This document shows, in pieces, positions 10,346-22,390 of a stretch of 64,000 nt of DNA. The notes beneath the pieces were generated by a model. That model searched no databases and was not told the origin of the DNA. It was given only the letters and a program-made list of their open reading frames with translations. The translations under genes were made by a program, and so were the position numbers. Source of the stretch: Channallabes apus (Eukaryota; Chordata; Actinopteri; Siluriformes; Clariidae); assembly GCA_030522415.1 (NCBI GenBank), contig CM060109.1, positions 26,744,892-26,808,891 on the forward strand, in the 5' to 3' direction. Position 1 is the first letter of the stretch. Each line of letters starts with the position of its first letter.

Positions 10346-11060
10346 GTGACAACAACAAAAAACAACAACAACAAAACAGGAAGAGGCAAATACTCTTTCA
10401 TAGCGCTGTATTCAGTGCCGTTTATATGAATTAATCATACTTCAACCATACTGCTGCTGTATCACACCCACACAACATATTTTTACACTTATATAACTCA
10501 GATTTGATCATTTTACTGTACAATCTGCAAATCCAGCATAATTTATAGCCTTCTATTCAACTTCAATTTTGTTTTGTAATTTCTGTAAATATTTTCAGCC
10601 AGAATTTTTATAATTTATCATTTTTAACAAAAGAATCTTATATTATATTACTATTCTATATATATTTTTTTTTATTAAAGAAGAAACTTTTTTTATTGAT
10701 GGCAAATGTGACAAATACTTTCTATGATACTTTTCTTTGAAAGTCAATCAGAGAGTCTATGTAAGCATTAAAGATCTTTGGAGGCGTATGGAATCTTACG
10801 AAGAATTACTTATGAAGCAAAGATGTGTTGCTTGAAGACCTACAAACAACTACAGTAAGAGCCTTAAAAAACCTTGATGATTGAAGAAAAAAAATCTTAT
10901 GAAGACTTGAAAGTCTTTTAAATATTTTAGATTTAATCATGAAGTCTTTGTAAGTCTCAGTAAGTATTTTTCTTTAACCAACAAGTCTTGTCATCGTTTT
11001 CATTGAGCAAGTATTTAGATGTCTTCTGAAGTCTTCTTAAGGGCCCAATTTGGCCCTCGT
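10346..11060. other. Intergenic, AT-rich with GAAGTCTT-type motifs
   Basis: An AAC/AAAC-rich tract lies at 10345-10378. From 10730 to 11035 the sequence holds many degenerate copies of GAAGTCTT, GAAGACTT and CTTACGAAGA. No gene is seen. Confidence 0.5.
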
Positions 11061-11064
11061 CAAA

Positions 11065-11270
11065 GTCACTCGAATGCTCATTTTGTCCTGCTTCCAAGAC
11101 ATCGACTTCAGAAAAAAACGTTTACTTGCTGTCTAATACTCTATATCCCACTCTATATTAATGCTGTTTTCAATAAAAAAGGTGTCAGAACACACAGTGC
11201 ATCACTGTTATGGTGGCAAAAGGGGACCTACTTACATTAGGCATGTGGTCATAATGTTATGGCTGATCAT
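11065..11270 (+). mobile_element. Tc1-like terminal fragment
   Basis: GGTCATAATGTTATGGCTGA, preceded by TGGCAAAAGGGGACCTAC and TTAGGCATGT, matches the right-hand end of a common fish Tc1-like element as I remember it. The left end of the same kind of element lies apart at 32706-32830. Confidence 0.5.
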
Positions 11271-11877
11271 ATATGCGATTGACTTAAGATTAATAAAAAA
11301 ATTTTCACTGTATGTTCTGTGTAACTATGAACATTGTTACATAAATGTTTTGAACAGTTATTGTAACCAGGACAGGTAAGGGTTACAGAGCAATTACTTC
11401 TGTATTCGAAAAATAAACAACTTACCTCAGTCTTCAGTAATTTTATCAGGCATGTCAGTCCACGCCCACTGCTGCCAATATTGACAGAGGGTGCTGCTCC
11501 CAAACTTTAGGCTGCAATTGAACTCGACAGATCCAAGTTGACCCTTGGTGGTGTACAGTTCTCACGTTGCTGTCACGTACGGAACTTACCGTGATCGATT
11601 AATTACTGCTGCAATACGCAATCAGCATCCGATGACTTCAGCATGGCATCAGTTGGACAAATCATCTTTTGGAGGTTTGTGTCAGGCAATGTTCAGCCAT
11701 TAGCATAAACTACAGTTTACCTGTTTGTATGTCTGTAGACCTATGGTGTTATATGGCCATTATGCACTTTCATAAATATTCTTTTTACTTCTAGTAAAAA
11801 TATAAAGCTTACAAATCGAGATATTTATCTATAAAGTACATCTTGGATTCTATATCTGCTGACTTGTCTCTTACAGC

Positions 11878-13150
11878 ATGATTGTCCTCATATTTGTAAT
11901 GGCTGGACTTTTAATTATCCTCTTGGTTATTGCATTTTCAGGTTAGTCTAAATTTAAATTTGTGATACTTCCGACTCAATAAGTGATCGTGTATTTTTCT
12001 ATATTATCTTGTCCTACATTCATGTTAAATGTATTTTCTGTACATTGCTGTGTGATTCCAAGTGTCCCAGGGCTCTGTGCTGACCACCGCACCATTTCCT
12101 GTGGGAAATCTGGAAGAGGATGTCATCCTGGATTGCAACTTCCAAACCAAAACTGGACAAATTTCTTCTGATGTGGCAATTACCTGGCAAAAGGACGGTC
12201 TCACTGGGGTGGTTTATCAATACCGGAACAACGTAGCTAATTTACAGCAGCAGAACCCGCAATTCAAAAACCGAGTTGACCTTTTCCCAGATGCTATTCC
12301 CAAAGGCAATGCTTCCCTTCTCTTAAGGATAGTAAAAACGGATGATGAAGGAGTGTATCGCTGCAGTGTGGCTGCTTCTGGAGTCACGGGTACAGTCAGC
12401 ATTAATCTCAGAGTGGGTGGTAAGTAACTTTACATAGTATGTCTGCAATTACTTAGATAAAGGAAAGTCTGTAGTATTTTATACTGTAGGAGAAAATATA
12501 CAGTTAGACACTACTGTGCTCATTGTGTTGTTTGCAGCTTTCACCGCTCCCAATATAAGTAGGTCAAACAACAGACTGATAGCCATGGCTCAGAGATGGC
12601 TGCCCCAACCCGATGTAACCTGGACAGATCACAATGGAATCCTTTTAAACAGTAGCAACCATTTTAACGAGACAGAGATGGGGATTGTGCAAGTAATAAG
12701 CAGTCTTCTAGTCCAAGTGACTGACGGGAACTACATCTGTGTCATCCAGAATGCTCTTGTCAAATCTGTCACTGAAGTTACTGTTACAGGTATTGATGTG
12801 TGTGCTTATAGATAAACCTAGACATGCTTATAAGCATAAATCTACAGAGAGACTACATTAAATAAACAACTGCACTCAACTGGAATGAAAACATTTACTC
12901 AGACATCACACAACACATGACACCTACCAAAGACATGATGCTTATTAAAGCCTGGTGGAGAATTAATGAGACAGTGTTATGTGAGTGAAACAGACTTTGA
13001 GTGAAACAGATCTTGACTCTCTGCTGTTTTTACTCTTCAGGTAACAGCATTTCAACAAGAAATGACTTCACGTTTAGTTCATCACCAAAGATCATCACAT
13101 CTCATGTAATTAGCACAGCATTGATCTTTTTCTGTATGGCTGTATGGTGA
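11878..13150 (+). CDS. vtcn1: VTCN1 (B7-H4) immune co-inhibitory ligand
   Basis: Four coding exons give 260 residues: 11878-11941, 12063-12419, 12538-12789 and 13041-13150. Every junction is phase 1 with GT/AG sites, and an upstream untranslated exon is implied by TTACAG just before the ATG. B7-H4 is a cell-surface B7 ligand that dampens T-cell responses. Residues 1-20 are a hydrophobic signal or anchor. An IgV domain covers 22-139 with Cys46, Trp63 and Cys122 (DDEGVYRC). An Ig constant-like domain covers 141-225, with RWLPQPDVTW as in mammalian VTCN1 (RWFPQP) and Cys208. Its partner B-strand cysteine is replaced by Ala156. N-glycosylation sites include 104, 178 and 184. The C-terminus is a short hydrophobic tail ending MAVW with no cytoplasmic charge, suggesting GPI anchoring. 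Linkage to TRIM45 supports orthology. Confidence 0.88.
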
Positions 13151-13335
13151 AGATACATTTGGTGGATATGGAATAAGCTATAAGCAGAGACATGACTCAC
13201 ATTGTGTTGTAAAAAAAATTCACACAAGGTTTTGGTAAATATGCATCTCCTGATATTTGACTTTACCTTATGGCATTTATATACGCAGCAAAACAGCTGC
13301 AAGTTTTACTGTAAATACGATTTAAGATGTTGTTA

Positions 13336-13341
13336 AATAAA
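13336..13341 (+). promoter_or_regulatory. VTCN1 polyadenylation signal
   Basis: AATAAA lies 186 bases after the VTCN1 stop codon, upstream of the next mobile element. It is the likely 3' processing signal. Confidence 0.6.
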
Positions 13342-13447
13342 CGTCTGTAATGTCTATGTATATGGTTGTGTTTTATTCCTGTCGTGATTCTTATTCTGAT
13401 GTATTTTCTTAAATCTTCCTAATTAGAGTAGATGCAGCACAGTAGAT

Positions 13448-15657
13448 TATGGAGCGATATAGTACTATAGTACTCCATGGTATGGAGCGATATCGCGGAC
13501 AATATTCAAATTGCGTTTCCCATATGTGGACGCACAAAGTGTGCCATAATTAAAATGCAATTGCAAACTTTGCATTACCGTTTGCTGATTCGGCTTTGCG
13601 AGCGCACACAGACTGCCAAATTTCAAATGAAAAAACAAAGTCCATTTGCATTTGTATTTCCCAGGTCTTACACGTCATGAACCTGTCATATTTAAATAGC
13701 AAAATCAATTATCACATTTGCTTTTTCACTTTCTCTGCGCCGCGCGTCAAGCCGGCCAAAATTCAAACGCAATCGCTAATCCATTTGCAATTGCATTTCC
13801 AACACGTTACACAGAACCCTGTCAATCAGCGTCAGGGGCGGGTCTATACTGTGGGGCGGAATTGTATGGGGAGTGACGTCACTCGCAGTCGCCGACCAAG
13901 AGGGGGATATTTGAGCAATGCAGGTGAACCGCGGTAAAGTTGGTGTTATGCGCTAAAATGCCCCCCTGCCACTGATTGCACCCCCCACAAAATCTCTGTC
14001 AAATATATTAGGACATCACAATCAAAAATTCATATTATCAAATATATTATATGAGTATTATATAAATACATATATTAGTTATATTTATATTATTATAAAA
14101 AATATATTATTACTATTATAATTAACTCTAAGCATGTGACATATTAATACACGGAAATTAAGACACATAATACAAATTCTCATATAATGTATATTTTGTG
14201 GCACATTTATTTTGCAGGGGTTTGTCATGTAATGCAAAGATGTTTACACTAAACAAATATTGTTTATGATGAAAAATTACACGAAGCGATTTTTATTATA
14301 AATAAGAAATATAAAAATATGCATGTATATAAAAAAATATATAATTAATATTTTTCCCCAATACTACGTGTTTTTTTCATATAGCTTATTTTATAATCTA
14401 ATTCGTTTGGTGCAATTTGTAAATCATAAACCTATTAATTTACGGTGCAATATAATATTTGATAGAGGTTATGTTGGGGGGGCAATCCTTGGCAGGGAGG
14501 CATTTTAGCGCATAACATTACAAAAAAATCAATAACTTTTCCGTTATGTGGATTACACATGTAAAACCAGTTGTACTATAATCCACTCTATCACTGCTAA
14601 TAACTAAATTTTTCTCATTAAGTTTGATTTCGTTTTTCTTTCTTTTTTTAATAAAAAAAATTAACAACTGAAATAATATCAAACTGATTATTTCAAAGGG
14701 AAGGGTTGTAGTTATGAGCAAGGATAAAAAAAGGATAAAAAAATTCTATAGGAAAAAAGTTATTGAATTTTGTTGATTTAATTGTCATTTTTTGCAACTC
14801 ATAATAGACTGTACCAAAGTGCATTAATTTTCATACATATCTTTACTATTATTATTATTATTATTATTATTATTTTAATAATAAAAAACACCCCAACTCT
14901 CATTTAACAAATTATGTTTTATTGCCACAAGAATTGTCTGTGTAATCATTTATTTGAAAATGTACATTAAAATAATTATAAATCAATTAAACAAACAAAC
15001 AAACAAAATCCATACTGTAGCCTAACAGTGTAATATACTTGATGTCCTGTGAGGTATTTCTCTGTAATCTTGTGTATTCTTCTGTAAATAAACGCTTGGG
15101 TCTTGGTCATGCACTTTTTCGACGGTCCCTTAGTGACTCCATCGGTATAAAGCGCCGGTACGCAGCGTTTCTGAAAGATTTAGCTCCAGCAGGCTGTAAC
15201 AGGAGAAGATCTAAAAATATTTTTATTTGTAAAAAACTTCTCTGTCCACTCCAGAGCAAGAAAATATGCGATTTGTCATTTTTGTGTGTTTATTTCTTGA
15301 TAAACAAATGAGATAATCTCGGTTCACCTCCATTGCTCAAATATCCCCCTCTTGGGATCAGCCCCTGACGCTGATTGACAGGTTTCTGTGTAACATGTTG
15401 GAAATGCAATTGCAAATGGATTAGCGATTGCGTTTGAATTTTGGCCGGCTTGATGCGCGGCGCAGAGAAAGTGAAAAAGCAAACGTGGTGATTGATTTTG
15501 CTATTTAAATATGACAGGTTCATGACGTTTAAGACCTTTGAAATACAAATGGACTTTGCCAAATTTCAAATGAAAAAGCAGTCAGTGTGCGCTCGCAAAG
15601 GCGAATCAGCAAACGGTAATGCAATGTTTCGAATATTGTCCGCGATATCGCTCCATA
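13448..15657. mobile_element. Long-inverted-repeat element, copy 1
   Basis: The ends are TATGGAGCGATAT and CGATATCGCTCCATA, flanked by a perfect 6-bp duplication GTAGAT (13442-13447 and 15658-15663). The left arm (13481 to about 13985) is repeated inverted in the right arm (about 15150-15657). Arms carry many CAATTGCAAATG-type palindromic words and a GC-richer block (GGGAGTGACGTCACTCGC). The centre is AT-rich. The outermost 33 bases on the left (13448-13480) are an extra, partly inverted copy of the end. Relative to copy 2 the left arm lacks about 170 bases, and about 630 bases split the right arm. No transposase gene is present, so it is non-autonomous. It lies about 300 bases after VTCN1. 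Confidence 0.85.
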
Positions 15658-15835
15658 GTAGATGGCGATACTACTGCAAATCGTTAAGAGCGCATGGCAA
15701 TGTAATCCCCGCCCACAACACGAACGCAATAGCCGATTGGTGAAATCGAAGATATCAAATATTATTAAGCGTTAAGGCATGTTGCCTGATGTATTGTTTT
15801 CTCGCGAGACTGTGATTCTTTAGCATGCTTTAGAC

Positions 15836-17427
15836 CAGTGGTTCTCAAAGTGTGGGGCGCGCCCCACTAGTGGGGAATACAGACATGACAGGTGGGGCGC
15901 AATGAATGGGTGGAAATTAGTGGAAAATAATAGGGAAAAAATAAACAATCACACACAAATAAATGGATCATTAATACAAGTAGATTTAAAATAACATCAG
16001 TTGTGGGCCGGGAGAAAAAGTGGAACCAAAGTGCATCAATAACGGTTTAACGTCGGGCCAACTTGAGCAGCGCTGCTCGAATCACAAACCTGCGCGAGCC
16101 ACTGGACAGCGCTGTGCGACTCTGACAGAAATAAACCGCGCCGACCATCAAATTACATTTTACCCCGCTGGGATGCGCACGTACAAAACAGGCATGGCAA
16201 GGCGGAAACAATATTAAACAGTCCTGACATTTTAAATTGTTTTTAAATAAAAACACAGTGAGTCGCGCAGGTTTGTGATTCGAGCGGCGCTGATCCACTG
16301 GGCTGCGCAAATAAACCAGATCATCACTGTGCTATCCAGATAATCGCGCTGCGCTGTATTTGCGCAGACATTTGGTTCAATCGGGTGCCGCGGTTTCGTC
16401 CCACTTTTGATGTGTTTGGCTTCACATACACTTCGATAATGGAAGAAGACGCTGCAGCAGCAGTGAGTTTGCTTACATGTGACGAAACCTAGAACGAGGA
16501 GATTGTAAAGAAAAAAAGTACATCGTCTGTGGTGTGGAATTGGTTTGGGTATAAGAAAAGTGATACGAATGAGATGAACGTGATTTGTGAGGTACACAAG
16601 TGCACTGTTTTAACAAGTGGTGGAAACACATCAAACCTTTTCTATCATATGAAATCCAAGCATCCAAACGAATATGGCCAAAGTAAAAAAATGCGGCAAA
16701 CCTCAGCAATTCACAGTTTATATCAAATTACATTATGTAAAACAGTTTCTTTGTGTTTGAATTTTTATTTATGTATTTTCAGATACAAATTGCTATATTG
16801 TCATATAGCAATTGTGATTGTGATTGTTATCGAGGTAGAAAATAGCTTCTCCTGTGTTAGAAGATTTTGGTTATATCGCCCACCCCTAATGAAGCCTATC
16901 TTGAGCTTGGATTCATGGTGGTGATGGTGGGGGCAGAGGAGAGGCTCGTGTGTGTTTTGTGTCCTAAACCGCTGGCAGCAGACCGCATGAGACCCAACAA
17001 ATTAGGAAGACACTTAGAGACAACATACTCCAGTCACGTTAATAAGCCACTCGACTTCTTTCAAAGAAAGCTGGCAGAATACAGACAGCAGGATAATCGC
17101 ATGGTAGCATCTGAATCAGTGGACAGCAAAGCACAAATGGCTTCATACAGAATTGGCCAGTTCAAAAAAACTACAAACGATTGTTGAGCAGCTAATAAAC
17201 ATGGGGTCAATTATGCAATGATAAGTGACAACGTAAGCCTTTTATAACAATTGCACGTGTATTTTATGTTTTTAACTTGGTGTTGTTTGGTCTTATTGGT
17301 TTAGAAATTGATATTTCAATAAACAGTAAACTTGGCCGATTTCGTTATTATTTTGTTGACAAGTGGGGCTTGAAAATTCGCTCACCCCCTTAAGTGGGGA
17401 ATGACAGAAAAAGTTTGAGAACCACTG
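15836..17427. mobile_element. hAT element with BED-finger remnants
   Basis: The ends CAGTGGTTCTCAAAGTGTGG and AAGTTTGAGAACCACTG are inverted. The 8-bp target duplication CTTTAGAC is perfect (15828-15835 and 17428-17435), as expected for hAT. Inside are parts of a transposase N-terminus and a GC-rich inverted repeat (about 16060-16106 against 16256-16304). An internal stretch ending ATATCGCCCACCCCTAA (about 16710-16892) looks like a piece of another hAT element. Confidence 0.9.
16516..17187 (+). pseudogene. hAT transposase N-terminal remnants (BED zinc finger)
   Basis: Two coding pieces are visible. The first (about 16516-16710) has VWNWFGY, C-x4-C-like spacing and LFYHMKSKHP, a BED-type zinc finger. 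The second (about 16903-17187) reads CVLCPKPLAADRMRPNKLGRHLETTYSSH, then KPLDFFQRKLAE. This is the C2H2-like region typical of ZBED5/ZMYM-like hAT proteins. A 190-base non-coding block separates them and the catalytic core and dimerisation region are gone. It cannot encode a working transposase. Confidence 0.7.
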
Positions 17428-17435
17428 CTTTAGAC

Positions 17436-18194
17436 TAATTAAATTATTATTTTTTTTACAACACAATGTGAGTCATGTCTCTACATTATTTTTCTCCAAA
17501 TTGGCTAATTTTTAAAGAGATAAACAGTAGTGTCAAAGTGTATTAACATGTATACACTGTGATGTAGCGTATTAGGGATTAGTAGAAATGTGCAGATGAA
17601 GTAATATGTAAACTATTTCGTCTGCAATTTAGTTTAATCGTTAATTCATTTATCTTTGATATATTTATCATATAGTGAATTTTGTCACTGTAATGAGATA
17701 CAAATAAGGTAAATACGTGTTTATAATATTGCATATTGCATTAATTACTGTATAATCTTACTTTCTAAAATATACAATATATTTGTCAACCTCAAGCAAT
17801 GTATTGAGCTCTGTGAAGATTTTTGGAGAGATTTGCGCTAAGAAAAAACTGTTCAGACAAAAGTTCTAGAATCAGGACTTGTTTGATTGAATCAGTTCTC
17901 CAATTCTAGACCTGTTCTCAGGACTCTTTTTCTTAGGCCATCTACGAATTCCAGTTGTAAACTCTCTCTCAGGCAGATCGTGCCCGTAGTGTATTTTGGA
18001 ATTGTTGTGAAAGGGTATTCTTGCGTCGTATATCTGGCAACCCTGGGAGCAAGTAAAACTTTGCTGGAAGTAGCTAGACCCGTGTGTGAAGTGTCCGTAG
18101 CTCGGGCTTTAGTACAGTACTATATATTTAAATAACGACGCGTATTTTAGTTTGAACGCGTCTTGGAGATTTATCACTTTAACGCACTGTTACG
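17436..18194. promoter_or_regulatory. TRIM45 upstream region
   Basis: AT-rich up to about 17990, then richer in CpG towards the gene. A TATATATTTAAATAA stretch lies at about 18121-18135, followed by ACGACGCG. The transcription start probably falls within the last 100 bases. No other gene is seen. Confidence 0.4.
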
Positions 18195-21100
18195 ATGTCG
18201 GACTGTGAGGAAAAATCCGCTTATAAAGACGCAGAAGACTTCGGGACGAACAACAAGTCGATGAACGGGAATGCTCGGAGCTCCAGAGCGGTCTGTGGCG
18301 TGTGCACGCGCTTGTACCGAGAGCCCAAACTCCTGTCGTGCCTGCACACGTTTTGTGCGGACTGTATCCGCCAGCTCGAGGCGTTTTCCCCGCTGAGCGA
18401 GCGAGGCGAGAGTCCGGCCCGGGAGCGCGTGCTGTGTCCCGCGTGCGACAGTGAGGTGGAGTTGCCGCGCGCCGGAGTGGACGGACTCACTACAGACCAT
18501 CTGGCGCTGGACGAGGTGTTCATGGAGACGCTGCTGCTGGACAAAGGCGCCGTGTGCGACCTGTGCGGAGACGCCGAGGCCGAGCAGCGCTGTGAGGTGT
18601 GCAGTCACAACCTGTGTGACTTCTGCAGCCAGGCGCACAGGTCAGTGTGCTCACAGCATGCGCGGGAATACAACGCTCATGCAAACAGCTAGTCGGCTTT
18701 CAACATAGGGGGAAAAACAAACAAACAAATGTCCAGTCGGCGCTTTTTTGGTTTAAATAAACGGTTTAGTTTTTCAAAACAGTCCAAGTCGGTCTCTTGG
18801 TTGCAAATTCCTAATATTTTACTCCAATCAATTCAGATGAAATTAGGGGTGGAGTTAAGTTTCTACCTTCTTTTACGACTTAACTCATTCTGAACCAAAC
18901 CAAACTATTCTCACTCATCTTCTATACCGATTTATCCTGTACACGGGCCTGGAGCCTCTCCCAGGACACGAGGCGGGGTACACACTGGACTCCCTGCCAA
19001 CCCGGAGGCAGAGCACACACAAATACAGGTCCTTCTCAAAAAATTAGCATATTGTGATAAAGTTCATTATTTTCTGTAATGTACTGATAAACATTAGACT
19101 TTCATATATTTTAGATTCATTACACACAACTGAAGTAGTTCAAGCCTTTTATTGTTTTAATATTGATGATTGTGGCATACAGCTCATGAAAACCCAAAAT
19201 CCCTATCTCAAAAAATTAGCATATCATGAAAAGGTTCTCTAAATGAGCTATTAACCTAATCATCTGAATCAACTAATTAACTCTAAACACCTGCAAAAGA
19301 TTCCTGAGGCTTTTAAAAACTCCCAGCCTGGTTCATTACTCAAAACCGCAATCATGGGTAAGACTGCCGACCTGACTGCTGTCCAGAAGGCCATCATTGA
19401 CACCCTCAAGCAAGAGGGTAAGACACAGAAAGACATTTCTGAACGAATAGGCTGTTCCCAGAGTGCTGTATCAAGGCACCTCAGTGGGAAGTCTGTGGGA
19501 AGGAAAAAGTGTGGCAGAAAATGCTGCACAACGAGAAGAGGTGACCGGGCCCTGAGGAAGATTGTGGAGAAGGACCGATTCCAGACCTTGGGGGACCTGC
19601 GGAAGCAGTGGATTGAGTCTGGAGTAGAAACATCCAGAGCCACCGTGTACAGGCGTGTGCAGGAAATGGGCTACAGGTTGCAAATTTTGCATGTCATTCG
19701 GAAATCAAGGTGCCAGAGTCTGGAGGAAGACTGGGGAGAGGGAAATGCCAAAATGCCTGAAGTCCAGTGTCAAGTACCCACAGTCAGTGATGGTCTGGGG
19801 TGCCATGTCAGCTGCTGGTGTTGGTCCACTGTGTTTTATCAAGGGCAGGGTCAATGCAGCTAGCTATCAGGAGATTTTGGCGCACTTCATGCTTCCATCT
19901 GCTGAAAAGCTTTATGGAGATGATTTCATTTTTCAGCACGACCTGGCACCTGCTCACAGTGCCAAAACCACTGGTAAATGGTTTACTGACCATGGTATTA
20001 CTGTGCTCAATTGGCCTGCCAACTCTCCTGACCTGAACCCCATAGAGAATCTGTGGGATATTGTGAAGAGTAAGTTGAGACACAAGAATCTGCAAAAGGA
20101 TTCCCGACCAAGTATTGAGTGCATAACTGAACATAATTATTTGAAGGTTGACTTTTTTTTTTTTGTATTAAAAACACTTTTCTTTTATTGGGCGGATTAA
20201 ATATGCTAATTTTTTTAGATAGGGATTTTGGGTTTTCATGAGCTGTATGCCACAATCATCAATATTAAAACAGTAAAAGGCTTGAACTACTTCAGTTGTG
20301 TGTAATGAATCTAAAATATATGAAAGTCTAATGTTTATCAGTACATTACAGAAAATAATGAACTTTATCACAATATGCAAATTTTTTGAGAAGGACCTGT
20401 ACTGTAGCTCGTCCACTGTCTCTGTCAAATCAGGTCTGGAGTAGATGATCACAGGCAAACTTTTCGAATGATTTCACTCTTGTTAGTCTTAAATGCACAG
20501 CATACAGTGCTTTATTTTTAATTCTTTCTCTTTTTCATTTATTTTCATTCTTTTAAAATGAGTCCCAATGGCTTTAAAGTCATAACAGTACACAAGGCTA
20601 CATAAGGTGCAAATACACCACACTTTGAGGTGAGTGCGAGCCAATAAAAACATGCAGAAGGATGAACACACAGGACAGACTTACAGGAAAGCTTTTGCAC
20701 TTTGGACTATAAACTGTTATGTAATTTAGCAACAAATTTTGCATAATAATTAAATCTGGATTTGGTGCCAATTTCTAACTTGCATTTACTTTGAAATAAG
20801 TTTCTGAAAACATCTATATTGCTATCCCCTCAATTTACATCACTCTCTGCCATGTTGACTGGAGTGAAGTTAACATAGTATAACTGAAATGTGGGCATAG
20901 CCACATACCTATTTTCTAAAACTAGAACCTAAAACAGTCCCAGAAACATGTTTTGAAGACAATGTTTTGCCTCTTTGTACTTTTCTCATTTATTTAGCAA
21001 ATCACAGCTTTTCTTTTTTATTTATAATTTTTTTTACAGGAGACAAAAGAGAACATCCAATCATGCTATTCACAGCTTAGAAGAACTGAAGCGCCAGGGT

Positions 21101-22345
21101 CGTCTGTCCAGACCCGTGCTGTGTTCACTGCACTCAGACCAGGAGTTGCGTCTCTTCTGTGAGACCTGCGATCTCACTATTTGCCTGGAATGTGCCGCCA
21201 TGTTTCACAGGGGTCATTGCTGCAATCCCATGCATGAGGCCGTTCATCAGCATGGTGACCGTATCCGGGAGCTGGTCTCCAGGAGTCTGCGGCCTCGTCT
21301 CGTTCATCTGGAGGAGGCCGTAAGGTGCGTGGAGGTTTCCCAGGGAGCTTTGCAGTCTCGGGCAGAGGCGATGGCGAGTGAGATCCAGGCCTTTGCTCAA
21401 GCCTACACGAGTGCGGTGGAAACTCACTGTCGTTCTCTTCTGCACTCCCTGGAGGAGCTGAGACTACAGAGGCGCAATCAGCTTCAGCTGCAAAAAGCCC
21501 AGCTGCAGCAGGCACTGTGTGATATTCGTGGCAGTGTTGATTTTGCTGAACGTTTACTCACATGTGGCTCTGAGGCAGAGATCCTCAGTGTGAAGGGAGT
21601 AACCACAAGGCGGTTATTGAGCCTGTTGGAGTTGGGGTGCAATCCACAAATGACCAGCCTTAGCCATGCCACTGGTGGAAATATCTGTTTCTTACCACAG
21701 GGGCTTGCAGAGCAGGTGGACGGATTTCCCATGGTGGGAGTTCTGCAGGCCAGGACTGTAGATCCCAGTAGATGCACCATTGAAGGAGAAGGTGAGGATT
21801 GAGGCAACTAATGAGATTAATTTCCTTATAATAGTAAGCATTTTTTTAAAGCTAGTTTTAGAGGGGACATTTACGCAAGATGTCCGTTCAAGATTTTTTT
21901 CCACATCCTATATATCAGGTTACCTGTTCTTACTTTTTCACTGGCTGCAGAATGGAGCTTGCTAAGCTTCAGGATAGACTGCAGGCAGATATTACCATTT
22001 TGAGAAGCAGAGCACTGTAGCTGCTACATAACTACATAACCAAGTAGTTATGTGGCAATTAATTTCCAGAGCTTGAAGTTTAGTTAAATGATGTAGCAGT
22101 CAGAGGGGAAGCACTCCAAATACTTTACCCAGTCTCAGCTTTTCTGGAGGAATAACTAACCAAGGTTTTGTGGAGGATTAACCAACCAAGAGGAAACACT
22201 GCAGAAACACTTTGTACCATCATCACTCTGTAGTGTACATGTGGTGTTTACTTTCATGCTGTACAATTATTGATTCTAGTCCAAAATACTTCTTGGGAAC
22301 TCCGGTACTGTTGAATAGATAGTACCTCATGTCTGGATGTACACC

Positions 22346-22390
<45 letters not shown>

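Noticed and set aside
13448..15657. Assigning the long-inverted-repeat element to the Dada superfamily
   Set aside because: Only the duplication length fits. No transposase is present and the insertion sites are not multicopy RNA genes.
18174..18638. 154-codon minus-strand frame over TRIM45 exon 1
   Set aside because: Shadow of the GC-rich TRIM45 coding exon on the other strand.
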